From an uncultured Alphaproteobacteria bacterium (GTDB lineage: Bacteria > Pseudomonadota > Alphaproteobacteria > Rhodobacterales > Rhodobacteraceae): a stretch of 64,000 nt of DNA. The translations under genes and the position numbers were made by a program. The DNA is taken from the NCBI GenBank assembly GCA_902611475.1, contig CACLZW010000007.1:1-64000 (forward strand), read 5' to 3'. How positions within the stretch are numbered: the stretch's first letter is position 1; each line of letters opens with the position of its first letter. The notes beneath the pieces were generated by a model. The model did not search any database, was not told the DNA's origin, and worked only from the letters and a program-made list of their open reading frames with translations. Below, piece after piece: positions 17,900 through 27,497 of the stretch.

Positions 17900-18736
17900 T
17901 TAAGAGCGCATTATTGCGTTACCCCATAAATTTAATGTTTTGGGTTCATGAGGCCATTTTTTAGTTTGCCTATCATGAACAATTTCTAACTCTGCAGATA
18001 TCTCAATTTTATTTCCATCAGGATCTTCAATAAATGCAAAAAGATTATTACCCGGGCCATGACGACCTGGCCCCCAAATCAATTGAATATTTTGTTTGGA
18101 AAAATGATCACACCAATTCTTTATCCATTCCCATGTTCCTGCTTCAAAACTATAATGATCTAAACCCGATTTGTCGCTTAGAAAACAGGCAACAGTGTGA
18201 TGCTCCTGATTTGATCTCATAAAGCAAGTTGTTAGCTGACCCTCTTTGTTAATAACTTTATCTGAAATTTTAAATCCAAGTTTATTAACATAAAAGTCAA
18301 CAAAATCGTCTAAGTTTTCAGAGGTAAAGGTAATATGCTGTAATGGGGCAAAAAGATTAGAAATTTGATCCTTTTTATCTTTAGCAAGTCCAAAATAAAT
18401 TTTGTTGCCGTCGCAGTCTAAAATATAGAAATGATCATGATGAAAAAGAGATTTATTATCTTGAAATGTTTTTATACCCTTTTCCATGAAATTTCTTTTT
18501 AATACTTTAAAAGAGTGGCTGTCTTGACAGGCAAAACTTGCAAATCCTAGGCTATTTTGTTTGTTACTTAATATAAGAACTTTTCTTCTAGCCCCAGATA
18601 TAATCCAACCACCCTTTATTGGCTTTCTTTCTATAGATAATGCCTTTTCGTAAAACTTAGCCAATTCCAAAGGACGGGTAGTGTTCAAGGCAATATGGTG
18701 TAGGTAGGCATTAGAGTTAAAAGTAGCGTAATACAT
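17900..18736 (-). CDS. Two-domain VOC protein, extradiol dioxygenase type
   Basis: A 278-residue protein with two VOC modules (about 8-118 and 130-250), the layout of type I extradiol dioxygenases such as 2,3-dihydroxybiphenyl dioxygenase. The second module keeps the metal triad H134 (LQHITF), H194 (LDHYSF) and E245 (KIEISAE). The C-terminal tail with KKWPHEPKTLNLWG is a conserved extra piece I have seen only as a family-like feature, with no function assigned. First gene of the 18.7-10.4 kb operon; it probably cleaves a catechol formed by the flavoproteins. The promoter must lie in the 81 bases shared with the divergent BKACE gene. Confidence 0.85.
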   Translation of the reverse strand: MYYATFNSNAYLHHIALNTTRPLELAKFYEKALSIERKPIKGGWIISGARRKVLILSNKQNSLGFASFACQDSHSFKVLKRNFMEKGIKTFQDNKSLFHHDHFYILDCDGNKIYFGLAKDKKDQISNLFAPLQHITFTSENLDDFVDFYVNKLGFKISDKVINKEGQLTTCFMRSNQEHHTVACFLSDKSGLDHYSFEAGTWEWIKNWCDHFSKQNIQLIWGPGRHGPGNNLFAFIEDPDGNKIEISAELEIVHDRQTKKWPHEPKTLNLWGNAIMRS

Positions 18737-18817
18737 GATTAACTTTAATAAGATAAGAACATATAATCCACCGATATTTTATTTTTAATTTACCTTGTTT
18801 CAAACTATATTACAGGG

Positions 18818-19642
18818 ATGAATGATCCTTGTATTATATGTGTTGCAATTACAGGCTCTGTCCCTACTAAAGAAGATAACCCTGCAGTTCCAATAAGCAT
18901 ATCGGAACAGATAGAAAGTACTCAAGAATGCTATGAATTAGGTGCCAGCATAGCCCATTGTCATGTTCGCAATGATGATGGAACGCCCAGCATCGACCCT
19001 GATAGATATAGAAGATTGAAAGAAGGTATCGAAAAATATTGCCCTGGAATGATAATCCAACTTTCTACAGGTGGTCGCTCAGGCAATGGTTTTGACCGGG
19101 GCAAAATGCTGAAGCTAAAACCAGACATGGCTTCATTAACTGTCGGTTCAAACAATTTTCCAACAAGAGTTTATGAGAACCCTCCTGATCTTGTTGATTG
19201 GCTTGCAGAAGAAATGATTAGAAATTCTGTTAAACCTGAAATAGAGATTTTTGATTTATCTCATATTCATCAAGCAGCTAGTTTAGCTAACCAGAATAAA
19301 TTACAAGGAAATTTGTATATTCAATTTGTTATGGGGGTAAAAAATGCTATGCCCGCTGATTTTGATGTCTTTGAATATTATATAAAGACTGTTAATCGAC
19401 TTTTGCCAAAAGCTTTATGGTGTGGTGCAGGGATTGGAAAAAATCAGAGAATTTTGAATGAATGGTGCATCAAATTGGGGGGACACGTTAGAACTGGATT
19501 GGAAGATAACATTAGAATTGATAAAGAGACATTGGCTCCTTCAAACGCTAGCTTAGTTAAGATTGCTAAAGAAATTTGTGAACAGTACAATAGGCCTGTT
19601 GCTTCTTGGAAAAAAGCACGTGAGATTCTAGAGTTAGGATGA
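18818..19642 (+). CDS. BKACE-family beta-keto acid cleavage enzyme (3-keto-5-aminohexanoate cleavage family)
   Basis: A 274-residue TIM-barrel protein. The zinc-binding AHCHVRNDDG (H47, H49), the substrate-binding LSTGGRSG (near 81-88) and GHVRTGLEDN near 225 are hallmarks of the BKACE (DUF849) family, which condenses a beta-keto acid with acetyl-CoA to give acetoacetate and a new acyl-CoA. The beta-keto acid accepted varies widely (Kce, dehydrocarnitine and others) and cannot be fixed here. It is divergent from the aromatic operon, with which it may be co-regulated, and sits three bases before thymidine kinase. Confidence 0.9.
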   Translation: MNDPCIICVAITGSVPTKEDNPAVPISISEQIESTQECYELGASIAHCHVRNDDGTPSIDPDRYRRLKEGIEKYCPGMIIQLSTGGRSGNGFDRGKMLKLKPDMASLTVGSNNFPTRVYENPPDLVDWLAEEMIRNSVKPEIEIFDLSHIHQAASLANQNKLQGNLYIQFVMGVKNAMPADFDVFEYYIKTVNRLLPKALWCGAGIGKNQRILNEWCIKLGGHVRTGLEDNIRIDKETLAPSNASLVKIAKEICEQYNRPVASWKKAREILELG

Positions 19643-19645
19643 ATT

Positions 19646-20224
19646 ATGGCTAAGTTATTTTTCAATTATTCAACTATGAATGCAGGAAAATCAACAATTC
19701 TGTTACAAGCTGCGCATAACTATGAGGAAAGAGGTATGGTGCCTTATCTTTTAACAGCAGAAATTGATAATAGATCTGGTGAAGGGAAGATAGCTAGTAG
19801 GATAGGGATAGAGAAACGAGCTGATACATTTAATAAGAGACTAAACTTGTATAACCTACTGAAATTAAAGCAAAAAAGCTCTCCAATTGCGTGTGTTTTA
19901 ATTGATGAAGCTCAATTCTTAACCAAAGAACAAGTTTGGCAACTGGCAAGAGCTGTTGATGACCTCTTTCTACCAGTTTTGTGTTACGGACTAAGGGTTG
20001 ACTTTCAAGGAAATTTATTTTCGGGATCATCTGCACTGCTAGGCTTAGCAGATGAATTAAAGGAAATAAAGACGATATGCCATTGTGGGAAAAAAGCTAC
20101 TATGGTGGTTAGGAAATCTGCTAATAATAAACCTATTAAAGATGGGTCTCAAATACAGATTGGAGGAAATGATTTATATGAGTCCCTATGTAGAATACAC
20201 TGGCGCCAGCTAATGGAGAACTAG
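19646..20224 (+). CDS. tdk: Thymidine kinase
   Basis: A 192-residue type II thymidine kinase. The P-loop TMNAGKST is at residues 10-17, LIDEAQF near 85-91 is the Walker B region with the catalytic glutamate, and CYGLRVDFQG follows. A zinc-binding region CHCGKKA and a late CRIHW supply the usual cysteine/histidine ligands. It phosphorylates thymidine for dTTP salvage in the cytosol. The length is normal. It is probably co-transcribed with the BKACE gene (three-base gap) and the following peptidase-like gene (nine-base gap). Confidence 0.95.
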   Translation: MAKLFFNYSTMNAGKSTILLQAAHNYEERGMVPYLLTAEIDNRSGEGKIASRIGIEKRADTFNKRLNLYNLLKLKQKSSPIACVLIDEAQFLTKEQVWQLARAVDDLFLPVLCYGLRVDFQGNLFSGSSALLGLADELKEIKTICHCGKKATMVVRKSANNKPIKDGSQIQIGGNDLYESLCRIHWRQLMEN

Positions 20225-20233
20225 ACCAATTTG

Positions 20234-20905
20234 ATGTTATTACGACTCATTGGCACTCAGCTGGCGAAGTATCTGACTAGGGAGCATATATACGAAGATC
20301 ATTACTTCAGAATTAGTATCGATGATATAAAATCTGCTTTAGAACCGGGTGATGTAGTTTTAGTTGAAGGACAGAGTCGGGTAAGCAGTGCAATTCAATT
20401 CATTACTAATTCTAATTGGTCTCATGCTGCAATTTTTATCGGTGAAGCTGGCTCTATAAGTCACTGTTTAATTGAGGTTAAGGCAGTTGATGGATGCAAA
20501 TTTACAGATATTGATGTTTATATGCATCATAATCTTAGAATATGTAGACCAGTATTCTTAAACAATAAAAAAAGAAAAATTCTTATTGACTATTTGAAAA
20601 AAAAAATAGGTTCAAAATATGATCTTAAAAACATTATAGACTTAATGAGATATATTTTTCCGAATCCACCTGTTCCAAAGAAGCTCAGAAGGAATCTAAT
20701 TGGAATTGGCGCTGGAGACCCAACAAAAGCTATTTGTTCTACTTTAATTGCAGAAGCTTTTAAGGAAATAGGCCATCCTATTCTTCCATTTAAAGATCAG
20801 CTCGCGTCAATAGTATTGCGCCATCCTACTTATTGCTTACCAAAAGATTTTGATATTTCTCCTTTCTTTCAAATTATAAAACCTTCCCCACAAAAATTTC
20901 ATTAA
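20234..20905 (+). CDS. Permuted papain-like (YiiX/C92-type) amidase or peptidase family protein
   Basis: A 223-residue protein with the permuted NlpC/P60-papain signature of the YiiX/YebB/C92 group: DVVLVEGQSRVSSAIQFITN followed by WSHAAIFIG (catalytic His) and a late AICSTLIAEAF (catalytic Cys). In this permuted family the His precedes the Cys, as seen here. Relatives act on peptidoglycan-derived peptides or lipids; the substrate is unknown. A TTG directly before the ATG could also serve as start. Its last 32 bases overlap the end of hflX tail to tail. Confidence 0.78.
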   Translation: MLLRLIGTQLAKYLTREHIYEDHYFRISIDDIKSALEPGDVVLVEGQSRVSSAIQFITNSNWSHAAIFIGEAGSISHCLIEVKAVDGCKFTDIDVYMHHNLRICRPVFLNNKKRKILIDYLKKKIGSKYDLKNIIDLMRYIFPNPPVPKKLRRNLIGIGAGDPTKAICSTLIAEAFKEIGHPILPFKDQLASIVLRHPTYCLPKDFDISPFFQIIKPSPQKFH

Positions 20906-22133
20906 ATTTTTGTCTCTCTTCTCCATCCCATACCAATTCAAGTTTAATATCACTTTTTTTCAACTCAGAGGATTTAACTAATTGATTTTGATAAAGCCAT
21001 TTAAGTTTTTCTGTCTCACTTACATCTAAAATAATATTCTCATTTATTATTTGTTTATACAATTTAGTCTCAATTCCTTGAAAAAGATTCTCTAGACCCT
21101 GTTTTTTTTCTGCAGAAATAGAAAAAGTTTTTTCCTTATCCAGTCCTTTTAAAAAGGGCGGAAAACTTTTACGAACACAAACGTCAATTTTGTTATGAAC
21201 TTCAATAATTCTATTTTTATCTCCTGTATCTACACCTAATTCCTCTAAAGTATTATAGACCACTTCCGCATTTTTATCTGCGAATTCGTCTGATACATCT
21301 ACTACATGAACAATAAGGTCTGAAAAACCTATTTCTTCGAGCGTTGCTCTAAAAGCTATCACTAATGAAGTAGGTAGGTCTCTTATAAAACCAACGGTAT
21401 CAGAAATTACATACTCTTTTTTGTGTGATCCACATTTTTTCGAATAAGGATCAAGAGTTGAAAATAGCCTATTTTCTGCCTTTGTTTTTTTGTTTGGAAA
21501 AGCATTAAATAGCGTCGATTTCCCAGCGTTTGTATAACCTACAAAAGATACAATAGGTATGCTATTTTTTAATCTTTGGTTTCTTTGCACATTTCTAGTC
21601 TTTCTGACTTTGCCAATGGATTTCCTAATGTTAACTATTTTAGATGCTAGACTTCTTCTATCAGACTCAATCTGAGTTTCTCCAGGACCACCAAGAAATC
21701 CTTTCCCACCTCTCTGCCTTTCTAAATGAGTCCAACTTCTTACCAAACGTGATTTTTGGTGCAAGAGATGCGCGAGTTCTACTTGGAGCATCCCCTCTCT
21801 TGATTGAGCTCTACTCCCAAAAATCTCTAAAACCAGACCAGTTCTGTCAAGAACTTTGGCAATAAGCTTCTTTTCAAGATTTCTTTGTTGAACAGGAGAT
21901 AAAGGATTATCTATTAAAACAAGTCCAATATCATTATCTGCAACGTAATTTTTGATATTATCTAAGTGTCCCTTCGAAAGAAAAAAAGCTGGATTACTTT
22001 TAGTTAGACGTATAATGGATTTCTTTTCGATACTTAAAGCACTTAAAGATCGTGCTAATTGAAAAAATTCATCATCTTTAAAAGAGTTATTCTGTTGGGA
22101 CTGAAAAGCAACAGAAATAACATACGTACGCAA
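20874..22133 (-). CDS. hflX: Ribosome-associated GTPase HflX
   Basis: A 419-residue protein with the HflX N-terminal domain (VLIDNPLSPVQQRNLE near 74-89, VLDRTGLVLEIFGSRAQSRE), the glycine-rich RGGKGFLGGPGETQIE segment linking to a coiled region, and a G domain with G1 GYTNAGKST, G3 DTVGFIRDLP and G4 NKID. It splits or rescues stalled ribosomes under stress. It lies ten bases downstream of hfq, the usual hfq-hflX pairing, and is the last gene of the ntr-trkA-hfq run. Its 3' end overlaps a convergent gene by 32 bases. Confidence 0.95.
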   Translation of the reverse strand: MRTYVISVAFQSQQNNSFKDDEFFQLARSLSALSIEKKSIIRLTKSNPAFFLSKGHLDNIKNYVADNDIGLVLIDNPLSPVQQRNLEKKLIAKVLDRTGLVLEIFGSRAQSREGMLQVELAHLLHQKSRLVRSWTHLERQRGGKGFLGGPGETQIESDRRSLASKIVNIRKSIGKVRKTRNVQRNQRLKNSIPIVSFVGYTNAGKSTLFNAFPNKKTKAENRLFSTLDPYSKKCGSHKKEYVISDTVGFIRDLPTSLVIAFRATLEEIGFSDLIVHVVDVSDEFADKNAEVVYNTLEELGVDTGDKNRIIEVHNKIDVCVRKSFPPFLKGLDKEKTFSISAEKKQGLENLFQGIETKLYKQIINENIILDVSETEKLKWLYQNQLVKSSELKKSDIKLELVWDGEERQKFNEIFVGKVL

Positions 22134-22143
22134 ACTTTATCTT

Positions 22144-22386
22144 CTACTCTTGTTCACTGTCTTCACCTAATAAATCAATGGGAAGCGAAGGCATAATGGT
22201 TGAAATAGCATGTTTATAGACTAGCTGTACTGTTCCCTCTCGCCTCAAAAGAACCGAAAAGTTATCAAACCAAGTAATAACCCCCTGAAGTTTAACCCCG
22301 TTAACCAAAAAAAGAGTTACAGGATTTTTATTTTTTCTTACAGAGTTAAGAAATGTATCTTGCAAACTTGATTGTGACGACGCCAT
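22144..22386 (-). CDS. hfq: RNA chaperone Hfq
   Basis: An 80-residue Hfq with the Sm1 segment ([20 protein letters not shown] region, residues 7-26) and Sm2 YKHAIST (near 57-63). The F and K/R positions that form the distal and proximal RNA-binding faces are present. The C-terminal tail is short and acidic (GEDSEQE), as common in alphaproteobacteria. It pairs small RNAs with mRNAs. It lies between trkA (43 bases) and hflX (10 bases). Confidence 0.97.
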   Translation of the reverse strand: MASSQSSLQDTFLNSVRKNKNPVTLFLVNGVKLQGVITWFDNFSVLLRREGTVQLVYKHAISTIMPSLPIDLLGEDSEQE

Positions 22387-22429
22387 TTTTTACTGCCCTT
22401 AATAAATTAACATTTAAATTAGCACTTTT

Positions 22430-23809
22430 TTAAAAAAAGTCTACGCCCACTTGAAACAAATTTTCTACCTTATTTATATCATCTCTTAAACAGAACACTG
22501 TTAATACATCTCCTGTTTCGAATCTAGTACTACCTCTAGGTACTAATACTTCAGTGTCTTTCTTTAACAAACCGACCAATGAATCTTTAGGCCAATCGAC
22601 ATCTTTTAAAGTTTTACCTGAAACAGGTGAAGATTCTAGCACACGAAACTCCAAAACTTCTGCTTCACCATCACCTACAGAATATACAGACCTTACCATT
22701 CCGTGTCTTATATGACGTAATATCGATGAGACCGTGATCGACTTTGGGCTAATAAAAGAGTCTATCCCCATAGTTGCGATCATTTTATCTAATGAAGGAT
22801 CATTGATTAGCGCCATCGTGAACTTGCAACCAAATGCTTTTGCTTTTGAACAAGCAATTAAATTTGTTTTATCATCATCAGTTAAAGCTACAAAGAAATC
22901 TGATATACCAACATTAGCCTCGTCCAAGGTCTCAGTATCAAGACCATCTCCGTTTAAAACAACCGTCTTCTCTAGCAATTCAGCCGCATCGACCGCTCTA
23001 TCTTTTGATTTCTCTATAACCTTAACATTTATACCCTCGTTTTTCTTATTTTCTAACATTTTAGCTACATTTTGTCCTATAGCTCCCATTCCTAAGATTA
23101 CGATTGACTTACCAATGAAGCTTTTTTTATCAAAAATCTCAATCGTACGATTTAGATCTTTTTTATCGCTAAAAATATAAATATTATCATTTGGTTGCAA
23201 TTCATCTTCAGGATCTGGAACAAAAAGTTTATTACCCCTTCTTATCCCAACCACGATAGCATTTAGAGTAGAAAAAAGCTCGGATAACTGCCTTAAAGGG
23301 GTTGATAACACAGCACACTCTTCTTTTAAAGTGAGACCAATCAATACAGCAGACCCATCTAAAAATTCTGTAGCTTCAAAAGCGACTGGAACCTCTAGCC
23401 GTTTCAATAAACCTTCAGCAATCTCTCTCTCAGGAGATATTATCTCATCTATTGGGAGATGATCAGAACGGTAATAGCTAGCATAATTTTCCTCAAGATA
23501 AAAATTTGATCTGATCCTGGCAATTTTTCTTGGGATAGAAAATACAGAATGTGCAATTTGGCATGTAACCATATTAACTTCATCAGACAGTGTAGCAGCG
23601 ATAATCATATCTGCATCATGTGCTCCAGCGCGTTCCAAAACGTTTGGATAAGAAGCATAGCCACAGATAGCAGAGACATCTAGCTCATCAACTACTTTTT
23701 TAATTAAGTCCGACGATTTATCAATAACTATTACGTCCAATCTTTCGTCAGAAAGATGCTTTGCTATTTGCAATCCAACTTGACCAGCACCACAAACTAT
23801 AATTTTCAT
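22430..23809 (-). CDS. trkA: Trk potassium uptake NAD-binding regulatory protein TrkA
   Basis: A 459-residue peripheral membrane protein with two RCK repeats. Each has a Rossmann motif (VCGAGQVGLQIAKHL at 4-18, LGMGAIGQNVAKML near 236-249) and each half ends in a TrkA_C domain (VLIGLTLKEECAVLSTPLR; the last about 80 residues). It gates the TrkH/TrkG K+ channel in response to NAD(H) or nucleotides. No trkH is in the window. Its position directly after ntrX (21 bases) is the alphaproteobacterial ntrYX-trkA arrangement. Confidence 0.95.
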   Translation of the reverse strand: MKIIVCGAGQVGLQIAKHLSDERLDVIVIDKSSDLIKKVVDELDVSAICGYASYPNVLERAGAHDADMIIAATLSDEVNMVTCQIAHSVFSIPRKIARIRSNFYLEENYASYYRSDHLPIDEIISPEREIAEGLLKRLEVPVAFEATEFLDGSAVLIGLTLKEECAVLSTPLRQLSELFSTLNAIVVGIRRGNKLFVPDPEDELQPNDNIYIFSDKKDLNRTIEIFDKKSFIGKSIVILGMGAIGQNVAKMLENKKNEGINVKVIEKSKDRAVDAAELLEKTVVLNGDGLDTETLDEANVGISDFFVALTDDDKTNLIACSKAKAFGCKFTMALINDPSLDKMIATMGIDSFISPKSITVSSILRHIRHGMVRSVYSVGDGEAEVLEFRVLESSPVSGKTLKDVDWPKDSLVGLLKKDTEVLVPRGSTRFETGDVLTVFCLRDDINKVENLFQVGVDFF

Positions 23810-23830
23810 TAATTTCCCTTTATAAGCTTA

Positions 23831-25210
23831 TTATTTTTCTTTTAATGTGCTTTCAATATTTAATAATTTCATTTTTCTATGAAGTGCAGACCTTTCCATT
23901 CCAACGTAACTTGCGGTCTTCGACACGTTTCCATTAAACTTACTAATTTGGTACTTTAAGTATGCTCTTTCAAATTCTTCTCTCGCTGATCTAAGAGATT
24001 TATCTGCGAAAAACTCGCTATTAAAGTCTAATACATTACCTTGAAAATCATTCTTTTCAGTATCTATAAACTCAAAAATATCATCAGGATTAACAACGGT
24101 TTTACTAGTACCTAAAATGAGCGCTCTCTCGATAGTATTTTTTAACTGCCTAATATTCCCTGGCCAGCTCATATTTTGTAACTTTCTAATAGCAGATTCT
24201 GTCATTTGTTTATTTGGTAAGCCTTCATTTTTAGCTAACCAATCAATAAAATGAGTAGACAACAATGGAATATCAAGAATTCTCTCTTCAAGAGATGGAA
24301 TTCTTATCGGCACCACATTGAACCTATGAAAAAGCTCTTCTTTAAAGTTGCCTTCGTCAATCTCTTTCGCCAAATCCTTTGAAGTGGAAGAAATTATTCT
24401 GCAATTAACTCTGACAATATTTTTTCCGCCAACCCTAAAAAAAACTTGATCAACAAGAATTCTTAATATTTTTGCTTGCGTACCTATAGGCAGGTCTGCT
24501 ACTTCATCGAAAAATAATGTTCCTCCATGAGCTCGTTCAAAAAGACCTGGATTAATTTTTCCTTCAATCTCTTGACCAAAGAGAAGCTCTTCCATTTTTT
24601 CAGATTGGATAGATGCGCATGCAACAGTTAAAAACCTATTATTTGCCCGTTGGGAGTTTTGATGAATATATCTTGCAGCAATCTCTTTTCCGGACCCAGA
24701 CGGACCGGAAATAAGTATTCGTCCATTCGATTTAATCAATTTATCTAGCTTTTGTTTTAATATTTTAAAAGCACCTGTTCCACCTACCATCCTACTCTCA
24801 TTTATTTCTTTATTTTGTAAGGAAAAAACTTCTTTTCTTAATCGTGATGCTTCTAAAGCTCTATTAATAACAAGCAGAAGTTGATCAATATTAAATGGCT
24901 TTTCAATAAAATCGTAGGCGCCTTGTTTAACAGCAGCAACCGCTATTTCTATATTTCCATGTCCAGATATCACAACAACAGGACACAAAGGATTATTTTG
25001 CTTCACTGATTTTAGGATCTCAATACCATCCATTTCACTATCTTTGAGCCAAATATCTAATATAATAAGGTCTGGTTCCCCATTATTAATGTAATCGATT
25101 GCAGACGTTGAGTTATGTGCCAATTTTACTGTATGACCCTCTTCAAATAAGATCTGGCTAATTAAATCTCTGATATCTTTTTCGTCATCAACTACAAGTA
25201 TATAACTCAT
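23831..25210 (-). CDS. ntrX: Nitrogen/respiration response regulator NtrX
   Basis: A 459-residue regulator: receiver domain (1-120, phospho-acceptor D in LIILDIWLKDSEMDG, conserved K in EKPFN), AAA+ domain (about 140-370; Walker A GPSGSGKE, Walker B GGTLFFDEVAD), and a Fis-type HTH at the C-terminus (NVSKTASYVGMERSALHRKM). Between LLFGQE and GLFERAHGG, where sigma-54 activators carry GAFTGA, only IEGKINP is present, so contact with sigma-54 is not expected. It is the partner of NtrY, whose gene it overlaps by four bases. Known NtrYX systems control nitrogen, redox or envelope functions. Confidence 0.95.
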   Translation of the reverse strand: MSYILVVDDEKDIRDLISQILFEEGHTVKLAHNSTSAIDYINNGEPDLIILDIWLKDSEMDGIEILKSVKQNNPLCPVVVISGHGNIEIAVAAVKQGAYDFIEKPFNIDQLLLVINRALEASRLRKEVFSLQNKEINESRMVGGTGAFKILKQKLDKLIKSNGRILISGPSGSGKEIAARYIHQNSQRANNRFLTVACASIQSEKMEELLFGQEIEGKINPGLFERAHGGTLFFDEVADLPIGTQAKILRILVDQVFFRVGGKNIVRVNCRIISSTSKDLAKEIDEGNFKEELFHRFNVVPIRIPSLEERILDIPLLSTHFIDWLAKNEGLPNKQMTESAIRKLQNMSWPGNIRQLKNTIERALILGTSKTVVNPDDIFEFIDTEKNDFQGNVLDFNSEFFADKSLRSAREEFERAYLKYQISKFNGNVSKTASYVGMERSALHRKMKLLNIESTLKEK

Positions 25211-27495
25211 TTTATCCGCTCTCCTCTGAGGCTTATTTTTGGATCACTTTTTAGTTTTTGCGAGTTAATAGTGGGTAATATGATTTTTGCCTCAGCTCCA
25301 AAATGATCGCTACCTTTCATTTTACGGCCAGACAAAAGAAATAAGCTGCCTAAATGATCTTCGATAATCCGCTTTACAATTGATAACCCCAATCCGGTGC
25401 CCTCTTTTTTTATGGTCACATATGGTTCGAATAATCGATTAACATTTTTTGGCAATCCTATCCCGTTATCTAAGATGGTTACACAAACTTCATCATTTTG
25501 AGTTTGTATATCTACTTCTACTTGACCATAAGACTTAATTCCATCTATCAATTTATTTTCTTTTGCTGAATTTATTGACTCAATAGAGTTTTTTATGAGA
25601 TTTAAAAATGCTTGATTAAGCATTTGACCATCTCCCAAAATAAGAATGGAATCGTCACTTTTTTTAAACTTAAAAATAACATCTTTATGAGCAACTTTTT
25701 GTAATAAGATTGCGCTCTCCGTAAGCTTACATAAGTCAAGCTCTACTTTTTTAGGTAGTGGTAATCTAGAAAAGTTACTGAACTCAGTTACCAAACGACT
25801 TAAGCTTTCCGTTTGCCTAATAATCATATTTGCATACTCAGAAGCTGAAAGTTTATCTTTTTCACTCAAACTAGAAAAATACTTTTTTAATCTTTCTGCA
25901 GCCAATTTTATGGGTGTTAGTGGGTTTTTTACTTCATGAGCGACCCTTCTAGCTACATCTCCCCACGCGGCAGAACGCTGTGCTGCAACCAGATCGGTCA
26001 AATCATCGAATGTAAAAACATAACCCTCTAGCTGGCCTTTATCAGATTTTATTATCGAAATTTTTAAAAATATCTTTTCTTTTATTTTTTCTCTAAAGAT
26101 TTCAACTTCTTCCTCTAACGACCCGCCATCCAGAAACGTGGCCTTGTTAAATAGCGGTATGAATTCCGGAACAACATCATTTAAAATCTTATTCAAGCCT
26201 TCATTCTCAGATAATCCCAATATTTTTTCAGCAGCCACGTTAATAACTTTTATCGTTCCATTGGCATCTATTCCAATTATTCCGCCTGAAGCACCATCAA
26301 GAACAGCTTCAAATTGTCGTTTTTGTTCTTCTGTTTTACTATTGATTGATAAAAGTGAGTCTCTTTGCTTTTTAATTTGCCTTGTCATTTTATTAAATAC
26401 TTTACCGAGAATAGCGACCTCATCTTTGCCTTTTTCTTCAGAAACCTCTACAGTGAGATCTCCGTCCGCAACTTTTGCGACGGCAGTAACCAAATTGCTC
26501 ACTGGTTTTGTTAACCTCTCAGCAATCCAAAGAGCAAACCATACGGCTGATAGAATTAGTACAATCGAAAAACCTAAATAAAGCTGACCAAACTCAAAAA
26601 GTAGTTGGCCTCTCTCCTTTTCAATCTTATCATAAAGTATCACAGTCTCTTTTGTTTGATCTAGTAAAGATAAAACCTCTCCATCTACGTTTCTAGTCAC
26701 ATAAAGCAATCTGTCAGGGAACGCCTCCATAAACACAATGGCTCTAAATTCATTGTTTTCAAGATCTTCAATAACTGAAATTCCCTCATTTTTTGCAACA
26801 AGCACATCATAATCTGTAACTGGCTTAAAATCGAATAAGTAGCTCCTTTCGCCTCTGACTTTTAGTATTCCTGAGTAATTAATTAAAAATGATTTTGATA
26901 TACCTTCTTGTTGGTTCACATTGAGGATCTTTCGCAGATCACCATCACTTAAAAAAGGTCTGAATTGCTTCTCAGCATTTAATACTTTTGACAACCAGAA
27001 TGCATCATTTTTCAAACTTTGGGTATGTTCCATCTTATATGCCCTAGCAGACTCCAACGAATTTCCTACGACTCTCTGAACTTTTTCAGAAAACCAGTCC
27101 TCCAGTCCAAAATTTAAGGATATAGTTGCAAACACAGCTACAATTATTGCAGGAGATAATGCCAGAATCGAAAAAACTGAGGTAATTCTAAGATGAAGTG
27201 TAGACCCTCCTCTTCCAGCCCTTTGGTTAACAAATACTTTTGAGACTTTGAGCAGAATCAATATCCCTACAATAAATATATACAAGAAGTCCAATACAAT
27301 TATTGCTGACAAGAGTTCTGGTCTTGATGACTCCTCGATTATACTGAAGGCTAAAAAAGTTATGATTGACAGTAGTGGTCCAATGAAAACAACAATAAAT
27401 GTTGCCAAATTAGAAAATAAAAATTTGTCTAAAATATTACTAATAAAATCTTTATTTTTAACAGTATTTACAATCTGTCTGCTCATTTGTTGCAA
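25207..27495 (-). CDS. ntrY: Membrane sensor histidine kinase NtrY
   Basis: A 762-residue kinase. Membrane segments lie near 30-55, 63-83 and 105-130, a periplasmic-type sensor loop (about 135-305) is followed by a further helix near 305-325, then HAMP, a PAS domain (about 390-505), HisKA with VAHEVKNPLTPIKLAAERL (phospho-accepting His) and a HATPase domain with NLIKNSIES, DNGIGL and GTGLGLSIV. It phosphorylates NtrX. It follows ntrC by two bases and overlaps ntrX by four, so ntrBC and ntrYX form one transcription unit here. Confidence 0.95.
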   Translation of the reverse strand: MQQMSRQIVNTVKNKDFISNILDKFLFSNLATFIVVFIGPLLSIITFLAFSIIEESSRPELLSAIIVLDFLYIFIVGILILLKVSKVFVNQRAGRGGSTLHLRITSVFSILALSPAIIVAVFATISLNFGLEDWFSEKVQRVVGNSLESARAYKMEHTQSLKNDAFWLSKVLNAEKQFRPFLSDGDLRKILNVNQQEGISKSFLINYSGILKVRGERSYLFDFKPVTDYDVLVAKNEGISVIEDLENNEFRAIVFMEAFPDRLLYVTRNVDGEVLSLLDQTKETVILYDKIEKERGQLLFEFGQLYLGFSIVLILSAVWFALWIAERLTKPVSNLVTAVAKVADGDLTVEVSEEKGKDEVAILGKVFNKMTRQIKKQRDSLLSINSKTEEQKRQFEAVLDGASGGIIGIDANGTIKVINVAAEKILGLSENEGLNKILNDVVPEFIPLFNKATFLDGGSLEEEVEIFREKIKEKIFLKISIIKSDKGQLEGYVFTFDDLTDLVAAQRSAAWGDVARRVAHEVKNPLTPIKLAAERLKKYFSSLSEKDKLSASEYANMIIRQTESLSRLVTEFSNFSRLPLPKKVELDLCKLTESAILLQKVAHKDVIFKFKKSDDSILILGDGQMLNQAFLNLIKNSIESINSAKENKLIDGIKSYGQVEVDIQTQNDEVCVTILDNGIGLPKNVNRLFEPYVTIKKEGTGLGLSIVKRIIEDHLGSLFLLSGRKMKGSDHFGAEAKIILPTINSQKLKSDPKISLRGERIK

Positions 27496-27497
27496 AT

